Below are positions 26,101 to 34,042 of a DNA stretch of 64,000 nt, piece after piece (position 1 is the stretch's first letter; each line of letters opens with the position of its first letter). The translations under genes were made by a program, and so were the position numbers. The DNA comes from Alloalcanivorax profundimaris. GTDB lineage: Bacteria > Pseudomonadota > Gammaproteobacteria > Pseudomonadales > Alcanivoracaceae. The DNA lies in the NCBI RefSeq assembly GCF_015265435.1, contig NZ_JABJWH010000008.1, positions 1-64,000 on the forward strand, given 5' to 3'. The notes beneath the pieces were generated by a model. The model ran no database searches. It worked only from the letters and a program-made list of their open reading frames with translations, and was not told the DNA's origin.

Positions 26101-27438
26101 ATGACTTCCAGCCCAGAGAGTCCCGTGTCCGACACCGATAACCAGGTTGCCTGGTTCCGCAACTCGTCGCCGTACATCAACGCCCACCGTGGCCGCACCT
26201 TCGTGGTGCTGATCAGCGGCGAGGTGCTGGATTCGCCGCGCCTGCCCTCGCTGGTGCACGATCTGGCCATGCTCAATGCCCTGGGCACGCGGCTGGTGCT
26301 GGTGCACGGCGCCCGGCCGCAGATCGGCCGGCGCGTGGACGCCGCCGGGCTGGAAAGCCGCTTCGAGAACCACACCCGCATCACCGACGCCGCCGCCCTG
26401 GAAGAGGTGACTGCGGCGGTGGGCGCCTTGCGGCTCAAGCTGGAGGGGCTGTTCTCCATGGGCCTGGCCAATTCGCCCATGCACAACGCCGCCATCCAGC
26501 TGATCAGCGGCAACTTCGTGATCGCCAAGCCGGTGGGCGTGCGCAACGGCTTCGACTACCAGCACACCGGCGAGGTGCGGCGCATCCAGGTGGACGCCAT
26601 CCGCCGCCAGCTGGACGCCGGCAACGTGGTGATGCTCTCGCCCCTGGGCGCCTCGCCCACCGGCGAACTGTTCAATCTGAACGCCGAGGAAGTGGTTTCC
26701 AACACCGCCATCGCCCTGGCCGCCGACAAGCTCATCGTGCTCGGCGAGGGCCTGCGCGTGGACGACGACGAAGGCCACCTGCTGCGCGAGCTCACCCCCC
26801 AGGAAGCCGGCCGCCTGCTGACCCAGGAACGGTTCAGCACCGACCCGGTGGATCGCCAGCTCACCGCCGCCTGCCACGCCGCCAGCAACGGCGTGGCCCG
26901 GGCCCACCTGCTCGACGCCCGCGAGGACGGCGCCCTGATCCGCGAGCTGTTCACCCGCGACGGCTGCGGCACCATGGTCACCCGGGAAACCTACGAGACC
27001 CTGCGCGGCGCCCGCATCGACGACGTCGGTGGCATCCTGGAACTGCTCGCGCCCCTGGAGGACGACGGCACCCTGGTGCGCCGCTCCCGGGAGCTGCTGG
27101 AAAACGAAATCCACCGCTTCGCCATCATCGAACGGGACGGCATGGTGATCGGCTGCGCCGCCCTCTACCCCTTCCCGGAGGAAAGGATCGGCGAGCTGGC
27201 CTGCGTGGCCGTGCACTCCCACTACCGCAACAGCGAGCGCGGCGTGCAGCTGCTGCGCTACCTGGAACGGCGCGCCCGGGAGCAGAGCCTGCAAAAGCTG
27301 TTCGTGCTCACCACCCGCACCGCCCACTGGTTCCGGGAACAGGGCTTCGAAGCCGCCGGCGTGGACGCCCTCCCCACCCAACGCCAGGCGCTCTACAACT
27401 GGCAGCGCAGCTCCAAGGTGTTCGTTAAGCACCTTTAA
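26101..27438 (+). CDS. argA: Amino-acid N-acetyltransferase ArgA (N-acetylglutamate synthase)
   Basis: ArgA acetylates glutamate with acetyl-CoA, the first step of arginine synthesis, and is normally feedback-inhibited by arginine. The N-terminal part (about 1-290) is an amino-acid-kinase-like domain (LVLVHGARPQIG, MLSPLGASPTGELFNLN). The C-terminal GNAT domain has IGELACVAVHSHYRN and FVLTTRTAHWFREQGF. Length fits Pseudomonas ArgA. The start is uncertain: ATG 26101 (445 aa) lacks a ribosome site, whereas GTG 26125 (437 aa) follows AGAGAG; a TATACT at 26089-26094 would place transcription start near 26101 and so favours the GTG. The partner argH is at 43.5 kb. Confidence 0.94.
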   Translation: MTSSPESPVSDTDNQVAWFRNSSPYINAHRGRTFVVLISGEVLDSPRLPSLVHDLAMLNALGTRLVLVHGARPQIGRRVDAAGLESRFENHTRITDAAALEEVTAAVGALRLKLEGLFSMGLANSPMHNAAIQLISGNFVIAKPVGVRNGFDYQHTGEVRRIQVDAIRRQLDAGNVVMLSPLGASPTGELFNLNAEEVVSNTAIALAADKLIVLGEGLRVDDDEGHLLRELTPQEAGRLLTQERFSTDPVDRQLTAACHAASNGVARAHLLDAREDGALIRELFTRDGCGTMVTRETYETLRGARIDDVGGILELLAPLEDDGTLVRRSRELLENEIHRFAIIERDGMVIGCAALYPFPEERIGELACVAVHSHYRNSERGVQLLRYLERRAREQSLQKLFVLTTRTAHWFREQGFEAAGVDALPTQRQALYNWQRSSKVFVKHL

Positions 27439-27603
27439 TGGCCTGCCCTGGAAAGGCTCAGGAGGGCGCCCGCTATACCGAACTTTCCGGGTGGTGATAG
27501 CGATACTCCTGGGTCACACCGCCGTATCCATAGGCCCCACTCGGTGGACAGGAACCAATGATTGGCCGCTCCGCCACGGGTTAACCCGGCCCGTGTGGAT
27601 GTC

Positions 27604-28011
27604 CTACCCGGCCGGCATCCAATCCTCGACGCGCAGACCCGGCACCCGTTCGAATTCCCGGATGTTGTGAGTGACCAGCACCAGCGCCCGGCTACGGGCG
27701 TGGCCGGCAATCATCTGGTCCCAGGGGCCGATGGGCGTGCCCGCCGCGGCCAGCTCGGCGCGCAACTGGCCGGTGTGCGCGGCGGCCTCGGTTTCGTAGT
27801 CCAGCACCTCCAGGCGGGCGGCGAAGCCTTCCACCACCTCCAGATTGTCCCGGCGCCGCGCGGACCGCTCGGCGCCGTAGATCAATTCCATCAACGTCAC
27901 GCTGCTGATGCACAGCGAACCCTGCCGCTCCCGAAAGGCCTCACGCACCGTCGCCGGCCGGTTCTTGATGGTGTAGATGCAGATATTGGTATCCAGCATG
28001 TACTTCAGCAT
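27604..28011 (-). CDS. vapC: VapC-type PIN-domain toxin (ribonuclease)
   Basis: A 135-residue PIN-domain endoribonuclease, the toxin of a type II toxin-antitoxin pair; known VapCs cleave tRNA or rRNA. The acidic active-site residues are in order: Asp7 in YMLDTNICIYTIKN, the Glu of TLMELIYGAE, and the Asp of GPWDQMIAGHA, followed by LVTHNIREFERV. The ATG overlaps the vapB stop (ATGA), giving coupled translation with antitoxin first. The motif set looks intact, so the toxin is probably active. About 165 bp downstream, before argA's 3' end, there is no gene; CACGGG and CCCGTG at 27575-27595 form a short hairpin that may end the transcript. Confidence 0.93.
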   Translation of the reverse strand: MLKYMLDTNICIYTIKNRPATVREAFRERQGSLCISSVTLMELIYGAERSARRRDNLEVVEGFAARLEVLDYETEAAAHTGQLRAELAAAGTPIGPWDQMIAGHARSRALVLVTHNIREFERVPGLRVEDWMPAG

Positions 28012-28241
28012 CAGAACCCCTCGCGCTCCTGCCCGTCGGGCTGTTCGCGGTCGTTCATGAAATCCGCGCTCACGGCGGGACCGTCGAACCAGCTGTCCCA
28101 GGCCTCGCCGGCCGGCACGATGATGCGCGCGCGACCCACGGCGATGATGTCCACCTGACGCACATCGTCGGGAAAGGCGACCGCCTTGGGCAGGCGCACC
28201 GCCTGGGTGCGGTTGCTCTTGAATACAGTGGTCTTTTCCAT
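28011..28241 (-). CDS. vapB: VapB-type antitoxin
   Basis: A 76-residue antitoxin with an N-terminal AbrB/SpoVT-type DNA-binding fold (TTVFKSNRTQAVRLPKAVAF is the hallmark) and a C-terminal tail (about 50-76) that should wrap around VapC. Together they normally bind their own promoter and repress it. Start at 28241 gives the canonical MEKTTVFKS and has GGAGGAAGG upstream. The frame is open further, and an in-frame ATG at 28340 also has a near-perfect AAAGGAGG seven bases upstream, which would add 33 residues. I prefer the short form because it matches the family, but two forms are conceivable. Confidence 0.9.
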   Translation of the reverse strand: MEKTTVFKSNRTQAVRLPKAVAFPDDVRQVDIIAVGRARIIVPAGEAWDSWFDGPAVSADFMNDREQPDGQEREGF

Positions 28242-28275
28242 GGCGCCTTCCTCCGGATTACGGATCAACACCGCC

Positions 28276-28314
28276 ATGCTCGCCCTTCGCCGCGTATATG
28301 TCAATGGGATATAC
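28276..28314 (-). promoter_or_regulatory. vapBC promoter and palindromic operator
   Basis: On the minus strand a perfect -35 TTGACA (28304-28299) is followed after 17 bp by GAGCAT (28281-28276) as a modest -10. The -35 sits inside a palindrome whose arms GTATAT (28294-28299) and ATATAC (28309-28314) are 9 bp apart, the layout of a VapBC-bound operator. The predicted start of transcription is near 28270, about 30 bases before the vapB ATG at 28241. Confidence 0.55.
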
Positions 28315-28521
28315 TCCGCTTCCTCGATTCGACTTTCCATGTCCTGCCTCCTTTATTGTTCCGTTCACGGCGAACGCTAACACTCCCGCACAGGCTGGTA
28401 TGTAGGACATCCCGGATAGCGTGTGCGCCCTGGCCCACACCGGAATAAGCGATATTCCCCCTTGCCCGTCGCGCTGCGCTACAATGCCCGGTCCCGAACA
28501 CCCGGCAGCAGCGAGGCCACC

Positions 28522-30369
28522 ATGCCCCAGTACCGTTCCCGCACCACCACCCACGGCCGCAACATGGCCGGCGCCCGCGCCCTGTGGCGCGCCACCGGCA
28601 TGAAGGACGACGATTTCGGCAAGCCGATCATCGCCATCGCCAACTCCTTCACCCAGTTCGTGCCGGGGCATGTGCATCTGAAGGACATGGGGCAACTGGT
28701 GGCCGGCGAGGTGGAACGGGCCGGCGGCATCGCCAAGGAATTCAACACCATCGCCGTGGACGACGGCATCGCCATGGGCCACGACGGCATGCTCTATTCG
28801 CTGCCCAGCCGCGACATCATCGCCGACTCCGTGGAGTACATGGTCAACGCCCACTGCGCCGACGCCCTGGTGTGCATTTCCAACTGCGACAAGATCACCC
28901 CGGGGATGCTGATGGCCGCCATGCGCCTGAACATCCCGGTGATCTTCGTCTCCGGCGGCCCCATGGAAGCGGGCAAGACCAAACTGGGCGAGCAGAAGCT
29001 GGACCTGGTGGACGCCATGGTGATGGCCGCCGACGACAAGGTGGACGACGCCACCGTCAACGAGGTGGAGCGCTCCGCCTGCCCCACCTGTGGCTCCTGC
29101 TCGGGCATGTTCACCGCCAATTCCATGAACTGCCTCACCGAGGCCCTGGGCCTGTCGCTGCCGGGCAACGGCTCCCTGCTGGCCACCCACGCCGACCGCC
29201 GCGAGCTGTTCCTGGAAGCCGGTCGCCGCATCGTCGATCTCGCCAAGCTGTATTACGAGCAGGACATGGAGAGCGTGCTGCCGCGCAACATCGCCTCCTT
29301 CAAGGCGTTCGAGAACGCCATGAGCCTGGACATCGCCATGGGCGGTTCCACCAACACCGTGCTGCACCTGCTGGCCGCCGCCCAGGAAGGCGGCGTGGAC
29401 TTCACCATGGCGCACATCGACCGACTCAGCCGCAAGGTGCCGTGCCTGTCCAAGGTGGCGCCGGCGACCCAGAAGTACCATATGGAAGACGTGCACCGCG
29501 CCGGCGGCGTGATGGGCATTCTCGGCGAGCTGGACCGGGCCGGGCTGCTGCACCGGGGCCTGCCCATGGTGCACTCCGCCACCGTGGCGGAAGCCCTGGA
29601 GCACTACGACGTCATGCGCACCTCCGACGAGGGCGTGAAAAGGATGTTCACCGCCGGCCCGGCGGGCATCCCCACCCAGACCGCCTTCAGCCAGGACACC
29701 CGCTGGGACAGCCTGGACGTGGACCGCGCCGAAGGCTGCATCCGTGATTACGAGCACGCCTACAGCAAGGACGGCGGCCTCGCCGTGCTATACGGCAACA
29801 TCGCCGAGCGCGGCTGCATCGTGAAAACCGCCGGCGTGGACGAGTCGATCCTCACCTTCAGCGGCCGCGCCCGGGTGTTCGAATCCCAGGACTCGGCGGT
29901 GCGCGCCATCCTCGGCGACCAGATCGTGGCCGGCGACGTGGTGGTGATCCGCTACGAGGGCCCGAAAGGCGGCCCCGGCATGCAGGAAATGCTCTACCCC
30001 ACCAGCTACCTGAAATCCAAGGGCCTGGGCAAGCAGTGCGCGCTGCTCACCGACGGCCGCTTCTCCGGCGGCACCTCCGGGCTGTCGATCGGCCACGCCT
30101 CGCCGGAAGCGGCGGAAGGCGGCGCCATCGCCCTGGTGGAGGAAGGCGACACCATCGAGATCGACATCCCCAACCGGACCATCGGCCTGGCGGTGAGCGA
30201 CGAGGAACTGGCCCACCGCCGCGAGAAAATGGAAAAGCGGGGCAAGCTGGCCTGGCGGCCCAAGGAGATCCGCCAGCGCAACGTGTCCACGGCCCTGCGT
30301 GCCTACGCCGCCCTGGCCACCAGCGCCGACCGGGGCGCGGTACGCGATCTCGGCCAGATCGGCGAGTAA
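28522..30369 (+). CDS. ilvD: Dihydroxy-acid dehydratase, [4Fe-4S]-type (E. coli-like IlvD)
   Basis: Dehydrates dihydroxy-isovalerate and dihydroxy-methylvalerate in valine, leucine and isoleucine synthesis. It has 615 residues and aligns with E. coli IlvD from the first residue ([20 protein letters not shown]). Fe-S region: SNCDKITPG (Cys122) and [11 protein letters not shown] (Cys193); the third cysteine of the plant-type enzyme is absent, the same place reading [25 protein letters not shown] and [16 protein letters not shown] are family blocks. A -10-like TACAAT lies at 28480-28485. A second, different DHAD is encoded at 44939-46612. It is the product-side partner of ilvE in the same pathway. 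Confidence 0.96.
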   Translation: MPQYRSRTTTHGRNMAGARALWRATGMKDDDFGKPIIAIANSFTQFVPGHVHLKDMGQLVAGEVERAGGIAKEFNTIAVDDGIAMGHDGMLYSLPSRDIIADSVEYMVNAHCADALVCISNCDKITPGMLMAAMRLNIPVIFVSGGPMEAGKTKLGEQKLDLVDAMVMAADDKVDDATVNEVERSACPTCGSCSGMFTANSMNCLTEALGLSLPGNGSLLATHADRRELFLEAGRRIVDLAKLYYEQDMESVLPRNIASFKAFENAMSLDIAMGGSTNTVLHLLAAAQEGGVDFTMAHIDRLSRKVPCLSKVAPATQKYHMEDVHRAGGVMGILGELDRAGLLHRGLPMVHSATVAEALEHYDVMRTSDEGVKRMFTAGPAGIPTQTAFSQDTRWDSLDVDRAEGCIRDYEHAYSKDGGLAVLYGNIAERGCIVKTAGVDESILTFSGRARVFESQDSAVRAILGDQIVAGDVVVIRYEGPKGGPGMQEMLYPTSYLKSKGLGKQCALLTDGRFSGGTSGLSIGHASPEAAEGGAIALVEEGDTIEIDIPNRTIGLAVSDEELAHRREKMEKRGKLAWRPKEIRQRNVSTALRAYAALATSADRGAVRDLGQIGE

Positions 30370-30386
30370 CGGCGGGAGGGTCACGG

Positions 30387-31709
30387 ATGAGCCTGCAACG
30401 CCGACTGATGCCCCACCTGGCCCGGCTGCTCACCAGCCCGGGCCGGGAACGCTGGCGCCGCCGGCTTCTGGAATGGCGCCGGCGCCTGCGTCGCCGTCCC
30501 CATGAAGCCACCTTCCATTTCCGCGTCGACGACCCCTATTCCCTGCTGATGGCCCAGGCCCTGCCGGCGTTCGCCGACCACTTCGGCCTGCGCGTCCTGC
30601 CCCGCGTGATGCTGTACCTGGACGCCAATCTGTACCCGGCGCCGGAGATGCTGCGCGATCTGGCGCCCCGGGACGCCGCCGCCCTGGCGGAGTTGCACGG
30701 CCTGGATTTCCCCACCGGGGCCACGCCGCCGGACCCGGAGCGCAGCCTGGCGGTGACCCGCTGCTTGCTCAAGCACGAAGGCGATGAACGCTTTTGGAGC
30801 CTAGCCCACGCCCTTGGGCAGGCGCTCTGGGCCGGCGACGACGAGCGCCTGGACCAGCTGCTGGCGAGCCACGGCCAGCAACCGGAGGACCAGGCCCGGC
30901 TGGCCCTGGAAGCACGCCGCGACCAATTCCTCGCCGATGGCCACTACCTCACCGCCACCCTGCACTACCAGGGCGAGTGGTACTGGAGCCTGGAACGGCT
31001 CGATCATCTGGCCCGGCGCCTGGAGGCCTTGGGCCTGGGCGGCGGCCCCTGGCCGCTGGACTACGGCGCCGCCAAGCACGCCCGCCTGGACGGCCCGGCG
31101 CCAGCGGAGGGCGCCCGCCTGGCGTTGTATTTCTCGTTCCGCAGCCCCTATTCCTACCTGGCCCTGGAGCGGGCCTACGCCCTGGCCGACCACTATGGCG
31201 TGGAGTTGGAAGTACGCCCGGTACTGCCCATGGTGATGCGCGGCCTGACCGTGCCTCGCGCCAAGCGCCTCTACATCGTCACCGACGCCGCCCGGGAGGC
31301 GCGCCTGCACGGCGTGCCGTTCGGCAAGATCCAGGACCCGGTGGGACTCGGCGTGGAACGCTGCATGGCCCTGTGGCCCTTCGCGGAGAAAGAGGGCCGC
31401 CTGCGCGAATGGCTGCTCGCCGCCGCCCGCGGCATCTGGAGCCAGGGCGTGGACGTGGCCGGCGACGCCGGCCTGGCGCGGCTGGCCCGGGACGCCGGCC
31501 TGGACTGGAACCGGGCCCGCCGCTGGCTGGGCGACGACCAGTGGCAGGCCCGCGCCGAAGCCAACCGGGAGGCGATGATGGCCGCCGGCAGCTGGGGCGT
31601 GCCCAGCTTCCAGTGCGGCGACACCCTGATCTGGGGGCAGGATCGATTGGCCCTGGTGGAGCAGGCGATAAAAGGCGGTGAAGAGTTAACAATGAACAAT
31701 GAACAGTGA
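30387..31709 (+). CDS. Tandem DsbA-fold (2-hydroxychromene-2-carboxylate isomerase-like) protein
   Basis: A 440-residue protein with two copies of a thioredoxin-like DsbA/kappa-GST fold. The first (about 40-225) begins FHFRVDDPYSLLMAQALPAF and the second (about 245-435) begins LYFSFRSPYSYLALERAYAL; the latter keeps the SPYSYLA signature of HCCA isomerases and ends with GSWGVPSFQCGDTLIWGQDRL (cis-Pro loop). No CxxC is present, so it is unlikely to be a disulfide enzyme; glutathione-dependent isomerase or transferase activity is more likely. The N-terminus (1-40) is Arg-rich. Start at 30387 follows GGGAGG, 17 bp after ilvD. The last codons (MNNEQ) come from a repeat that extends past the gene. 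Confidence 0.8.
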   Translation: MSLQRRLMPHLARLLTSPGRERWRRRLLEWRRRLRRRPHEATFHFRVDDPYSLLMAQALPAFADHFGLRVLPRVMLYLDANLYPAPEMLRDLAPRDAAALAELHGLDFPTGATPPDPERSLAVTRCLLKHEGDERFWSLAHALGQALWAGDDERLDQLLASHGQQPEDQARLALEARRDQFLADGHYLTATLHYQGEWYWSLERLDHLARRLEALGLGGGPWPLDYGAAKHARLDGPAPAEGARLALYFSFRSPYSYLALERAYALADHYGVELEVRPVLPMVMRGLTVPRAKRLYIVTDAAREARLHGVPFGKIQDPVGLGVERCMALWPFAEKEGRLREWLLAAARGIWSQGVDVAGDAGLARLARDAGLDWNRARRWLGDDQWQARAEANREAMMAAGSWGVPSFQCGDTLIWGQDRLALVEQAIKGGEELTMNNEQ

Positions 31710-31810
31710 ACCGGGAGGGACCGGAGCGCCCGGGCGGGTTACAGCAAGGTCATTGAAACTCTGCTCCCCACGCTGGAAAGTGGCGGTCTGTTAACTCTTA
31801 ACTGTTCACT
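31683..31810. repeat. Imperfect inverted repeat around the gap before the MAPEG gene
   Basis: GAGTTAAC, AATGAAC, AATGAACAGTGAAC (31683-31711) faces GTTAACTC, TTAACTGTTCACT (31790-31810). The 8-bp ends GAGTTAAC and GTTAACTC pair perfectly, and CAGTGAAC recurs on both sides. The left arm contains short direct repeats of AATGAAC. It is AT-rich compared with its surroundings and supplies the last codons of the upstream gene. No transposase is nearby. Confidence 0.6.
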
Positions 31811-31819
31811 GAGGTTTCC

Positions 31820-32206
31820 ATGACTCTTGCTTTCTGGTGTGTACTGGTCGCCATCCTGCTCCCGTTCGCCTTCACCGGGTTCGCCAAGTTCCAGGGCGGC
31901 TTCGGCCTGCGCGAGAACCACAACCCCCGGGACTTCCTGGACACCCTGAGCGGTGCCCGCAAACGCGCCCACTGGGCCCAGCAGAACAGTTTCGAGATTC
32001 TGCCGGGCTTCGCCGCGGCGGTGATCATCGCCCAGCTGGCGCAAACCGCGCCCCAGGGCACCATCGACGGCATCGCCGTGGCCTTCGTGCTCAGCCGGGT
32101 GCTCTACGGCGTGTGTTACATCGCCGATTGGGCCAGTGCCCGCTCCCTGGTGTGGTTTTTCGGCATGGGCTGTATCATTGCCCTTTTCGTCGGCACCGCG
32201 GGTTAA
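31820..32206 (+). CDS. MAPEG family membrane protein
   Basis: A 128-residue inner-membrane protein with four hydrophobic segments (about 4-24, 55-77, 82-102, 107-126). RENHNPRDFL and RAHWAQQNSFEILPGFAAAVI, with LSRVLYGVCYIADW after them, are the bacterial MAPEG signature; eukaryotic relatives are glutathione S-transferases and leukotriene synthases, while the bacterial members have no firmly known substrate. The next gene starts 3 bp downstream. A glutathione-linked role would fit the upstream kappa-GST-like protein, but this is only a guess. Confidence 0.88.
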   Translation: MTLAFWCVLVAILLPFAFTGFAKFQGGFGLRENHNPRDFLDTLSGARKRAHWAQQNSFEILPGFAAAVIIAQLAQTAPQGTIDGIAVAFVLSRVLYGVCYIADWASARSLVWFFGMGCIIALFVGTAG

Positions 32207-32209
32207 CGA

Positions 32210-32917
32210 ATGTCAGCAACCGAATCGACCAATGCCTTTCTGGAAAAAGCCTGGAGCGAGAAGGGCCCGAAACTGATCAGCGGCTTTTCGCGGCCGGTCT
32301 ATCACAACGTGATGGGCCTGCTGCGCGGCCGCAAATACGACAAACGCGCCTATGGCGGCATGATCCGCCACACCGAGGCGGCCATGCTCACCCAGTGGGC
32401 CAGCCAGGTGCCGAACGGCGGCGTGGTGGTCGAGATCGGCTGCTATGGCGGGCTGTCCACCAGCTATCTGCTGCGCGGTCTGAAGAAGAAAGGCGGCCAT
32501 ATCCACGCCATCGACCCTTTCAACTCCGACCTGGGCAAGCAGGAAGAGCTCACCGATAACCTGGTGCCCCTGGAGAACAAGCCCACCAAGGCGCTGGTCG
32601 CCGAGCGGCTGCGCCGCAACGGCTTCGACGGCATGTTCGAGCTGATCGAGGGTTACTCCCAGGAAGCCGCCGCCCGGTGGGACCCGTCGGTGAAGATCGA
32701 CTTCCTGTGGATCGACGGCAACCACGAGCAGGCCTACCGGGACTTCAAGGACTTCGAGCCGCACCTCAACCCGGGCGCCCGGGTGGCGGTGCACGACGCC
32801 CACCCCCGCTACGGCTACCAGGCGGTGGTGGACGACGTGAAGAAAATCTTCGCCGAAGGGGCCTGGGCCGACCTGGAACACGTGAAAAGCATCATCACCG
32901 GCCGCAAGGTGGGCTGA
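32210..32917 (+). CDS. Class I SAM-dependent methyltransferase (Methyltransf_24 type)
   Basis: A 235-residue soluble protein. VVVEIGCYGGLSTSYLLRGL is the SAM-binding motif I, HIHAIDPFNSD supplies the acidic residue after strand 2, and FLWIDGNHEQAYRDFKDFEPHLNPGARVAVHDA contains the IDGxH block found in cephalosporin-hydroxylase-like and sugar/antibiotic O-methyltransferases, with Asp/His as likely metal ligands. The substrate is unknown. It lies 3 bp after the MAPEG gene and ends 8 bp before the ferredoxin-reductase gene, so these three are probably co-transcribed. Confidence 0.88.
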   Translation: MSATESTNAFLEKAWSEKGPKLISGFSRPVYHNVMGLLRGRKYDKRAYGGMIRHTEAAMLTQWASQVPNGGVVVEIGCYGGLSTSYLLRGLKKKGGHIHAIDPFNSDLGKQEELTDNLVPLENKPTKALVAERLRRNGFDGMFELIEGYSQEAAARWDPSVKIDFLWIDGNHEQAYRDFKDFEPHLNPGARVAVHDAHPRYGYQAVVDDVKKIFAEGAWADLEHVKSIITGRKVG

Positions 32918-32925
32918 AGCCCGCC

Positions 32926-33945
32926 GTGGCCCACCGTATCCTGATCAACGGCCGCCATGCCTTGATCTGCCCGGACGGCGTCCCCATCTTGAGCGCCGGC
33001 CGGGAAGCGGGATTCGGCTTCCCCCACGCCTGCCGCAACGGCGTCTGCGAACGTTGCCAGGGCCGGCTCGTCGCCGGCACGGTGCGCCAGATTCGCGGCG
33101 GTGGGGCCCGCGAGAACACGCTCATCCACGCCGGCGAACCCCGGGCGGACCGGGTGCTATACTGCGTGGCCATTCCGATCAGCGATTGCGAGATCGACGT
33201 GCCAGAGACCACCGCGCCGGGCGAACTGCCCGTGCACCAACTGCAGTGCCAGATCGTCCAGCGAGAACCGCTCAACCATGACGTCACCCGGGTGTGGCTG
33301 CGCCTGCCCGCCGGCAAAACGGTGCGCTGGCACGCCGGCCAGTACCTGACCCTGGAGCTGGACCACGGCGCTTACCCCTTCTCCATCGCCAACGCCCCCG
33401 GCGGCCGCGAGCTGGAACTGCATGTGCGCCACGCCGACGACAACAGCGCCGCCCACGCCATCATGGCCGACCTGGACGAGCAGTCCACGGTGGCGGTGAC
33501 CCTGCCGGACGGCCAGCGCTTCATCGACGGCGCCCCGGACCGGCCACTGTGGTTCATCTGCGGCTCCACCGGTTTCGCGCCGGTAAAAGCGATGATCGAG
33601 CGTCTGATCGAGCTGGATTACCCGCTGCCGGTGCGCCTGTTCTGGGGGGCGCGCACCGAGGATGACCTCTACCTGCCGGATCTGCCGGCCCGCTGGAGCG
33701 AGCAACTGCGCGACTTCCACGCCGTTACCGCCCTGTCGGACATGAGCAAGCCCGGCCACGCCGTGGGCCTGGTCCACGAGGCGGCCCTGGAGGCCCTGGC
33801 CGAGCCCCGGGAACCGCTGTTCTACGTGGGCGGCTCCCCGGCCATGGCCTGGGCGGTGTTCGACGCCCTGGTGGAGGAAGGAGTGCCGGCGGAGAACATC
33901 CATTCCGACGTGTTCGATTACGCGCCACGGCAGGAGGGTGGATAA
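32926..33945 (+). CDS. 2Fe-2S ferredoxin / FAD-NAD(P)H oxidoreductase (AscD/CDP-6-deoxy-glucoseen reductase-like)
   Basis: A 339-residue electron-transfer flavoprotein. The N-terminal plant-type ferredoxin domain (1-90) has CRNGVCERCQG and a later YC, the C-x4-C-x2-C ... C cluster pattern. The FAD domain has GQYLTLELDHGAYPFSIANAP (RxYS-like, here YPFSIA). The NAD domain has FICGSTGFAPVKAMIERL and FYVGGSPAMAWAV. Start GTG 32926 is taken from where the homologous ferredoxin domain begins; no strong ribosome site is visible and a longer frame lies inside the methyltransferase. Such proteins serve as reductases for oxygenases or as CDP-sugar dehydratase partners; the partner is not evident here. 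Confidence 0.85.
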   Translation: MAHRILINGRHALICPDGVPILSAGREAGFGFPHACRNGVCERCQGRLVAGTVRQIRGGGARENTLIHAGEPRADRVLYCVAIPISDCEIDVPETTAPGELPVHQLQCQIVQREPLNHDVTRVWLRLPAGKTVRWHAGQYLTLELDHGAYPFSIANAPGGRELELHVRHADDNSAAHAIMADLDEQSTVAVTLPDGQRFIDGAPDRPLWFICGSTGFAPVKAMIERLIELDYPLPVRLFWGARTEDDLYLPDLPARWSEQLRDFHAVTALSDMSKPGHAVGLVHEAALEALAEPREPLFYVGGSPAMAWAVFDALVEEGVPAENIHSDVFDYAPRQEGG

Positions 33946-34042
33946 GCCCCCATCGCGGTTGAAGCCGCCCCGGGCGCGGGGATCCCTGGCGTCGGGCGGC
34001 GCCCCCCGGCACAATGAACCATCGTCAGCCAACGGTCGCCCC

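Noticed and set aside
28315-28521. Additional short gene between vapB and ilvD
   Set aside because: Short frames here have no signal or motif; the region is better explained as two divergent upstream regions plus the optional long VapB start.
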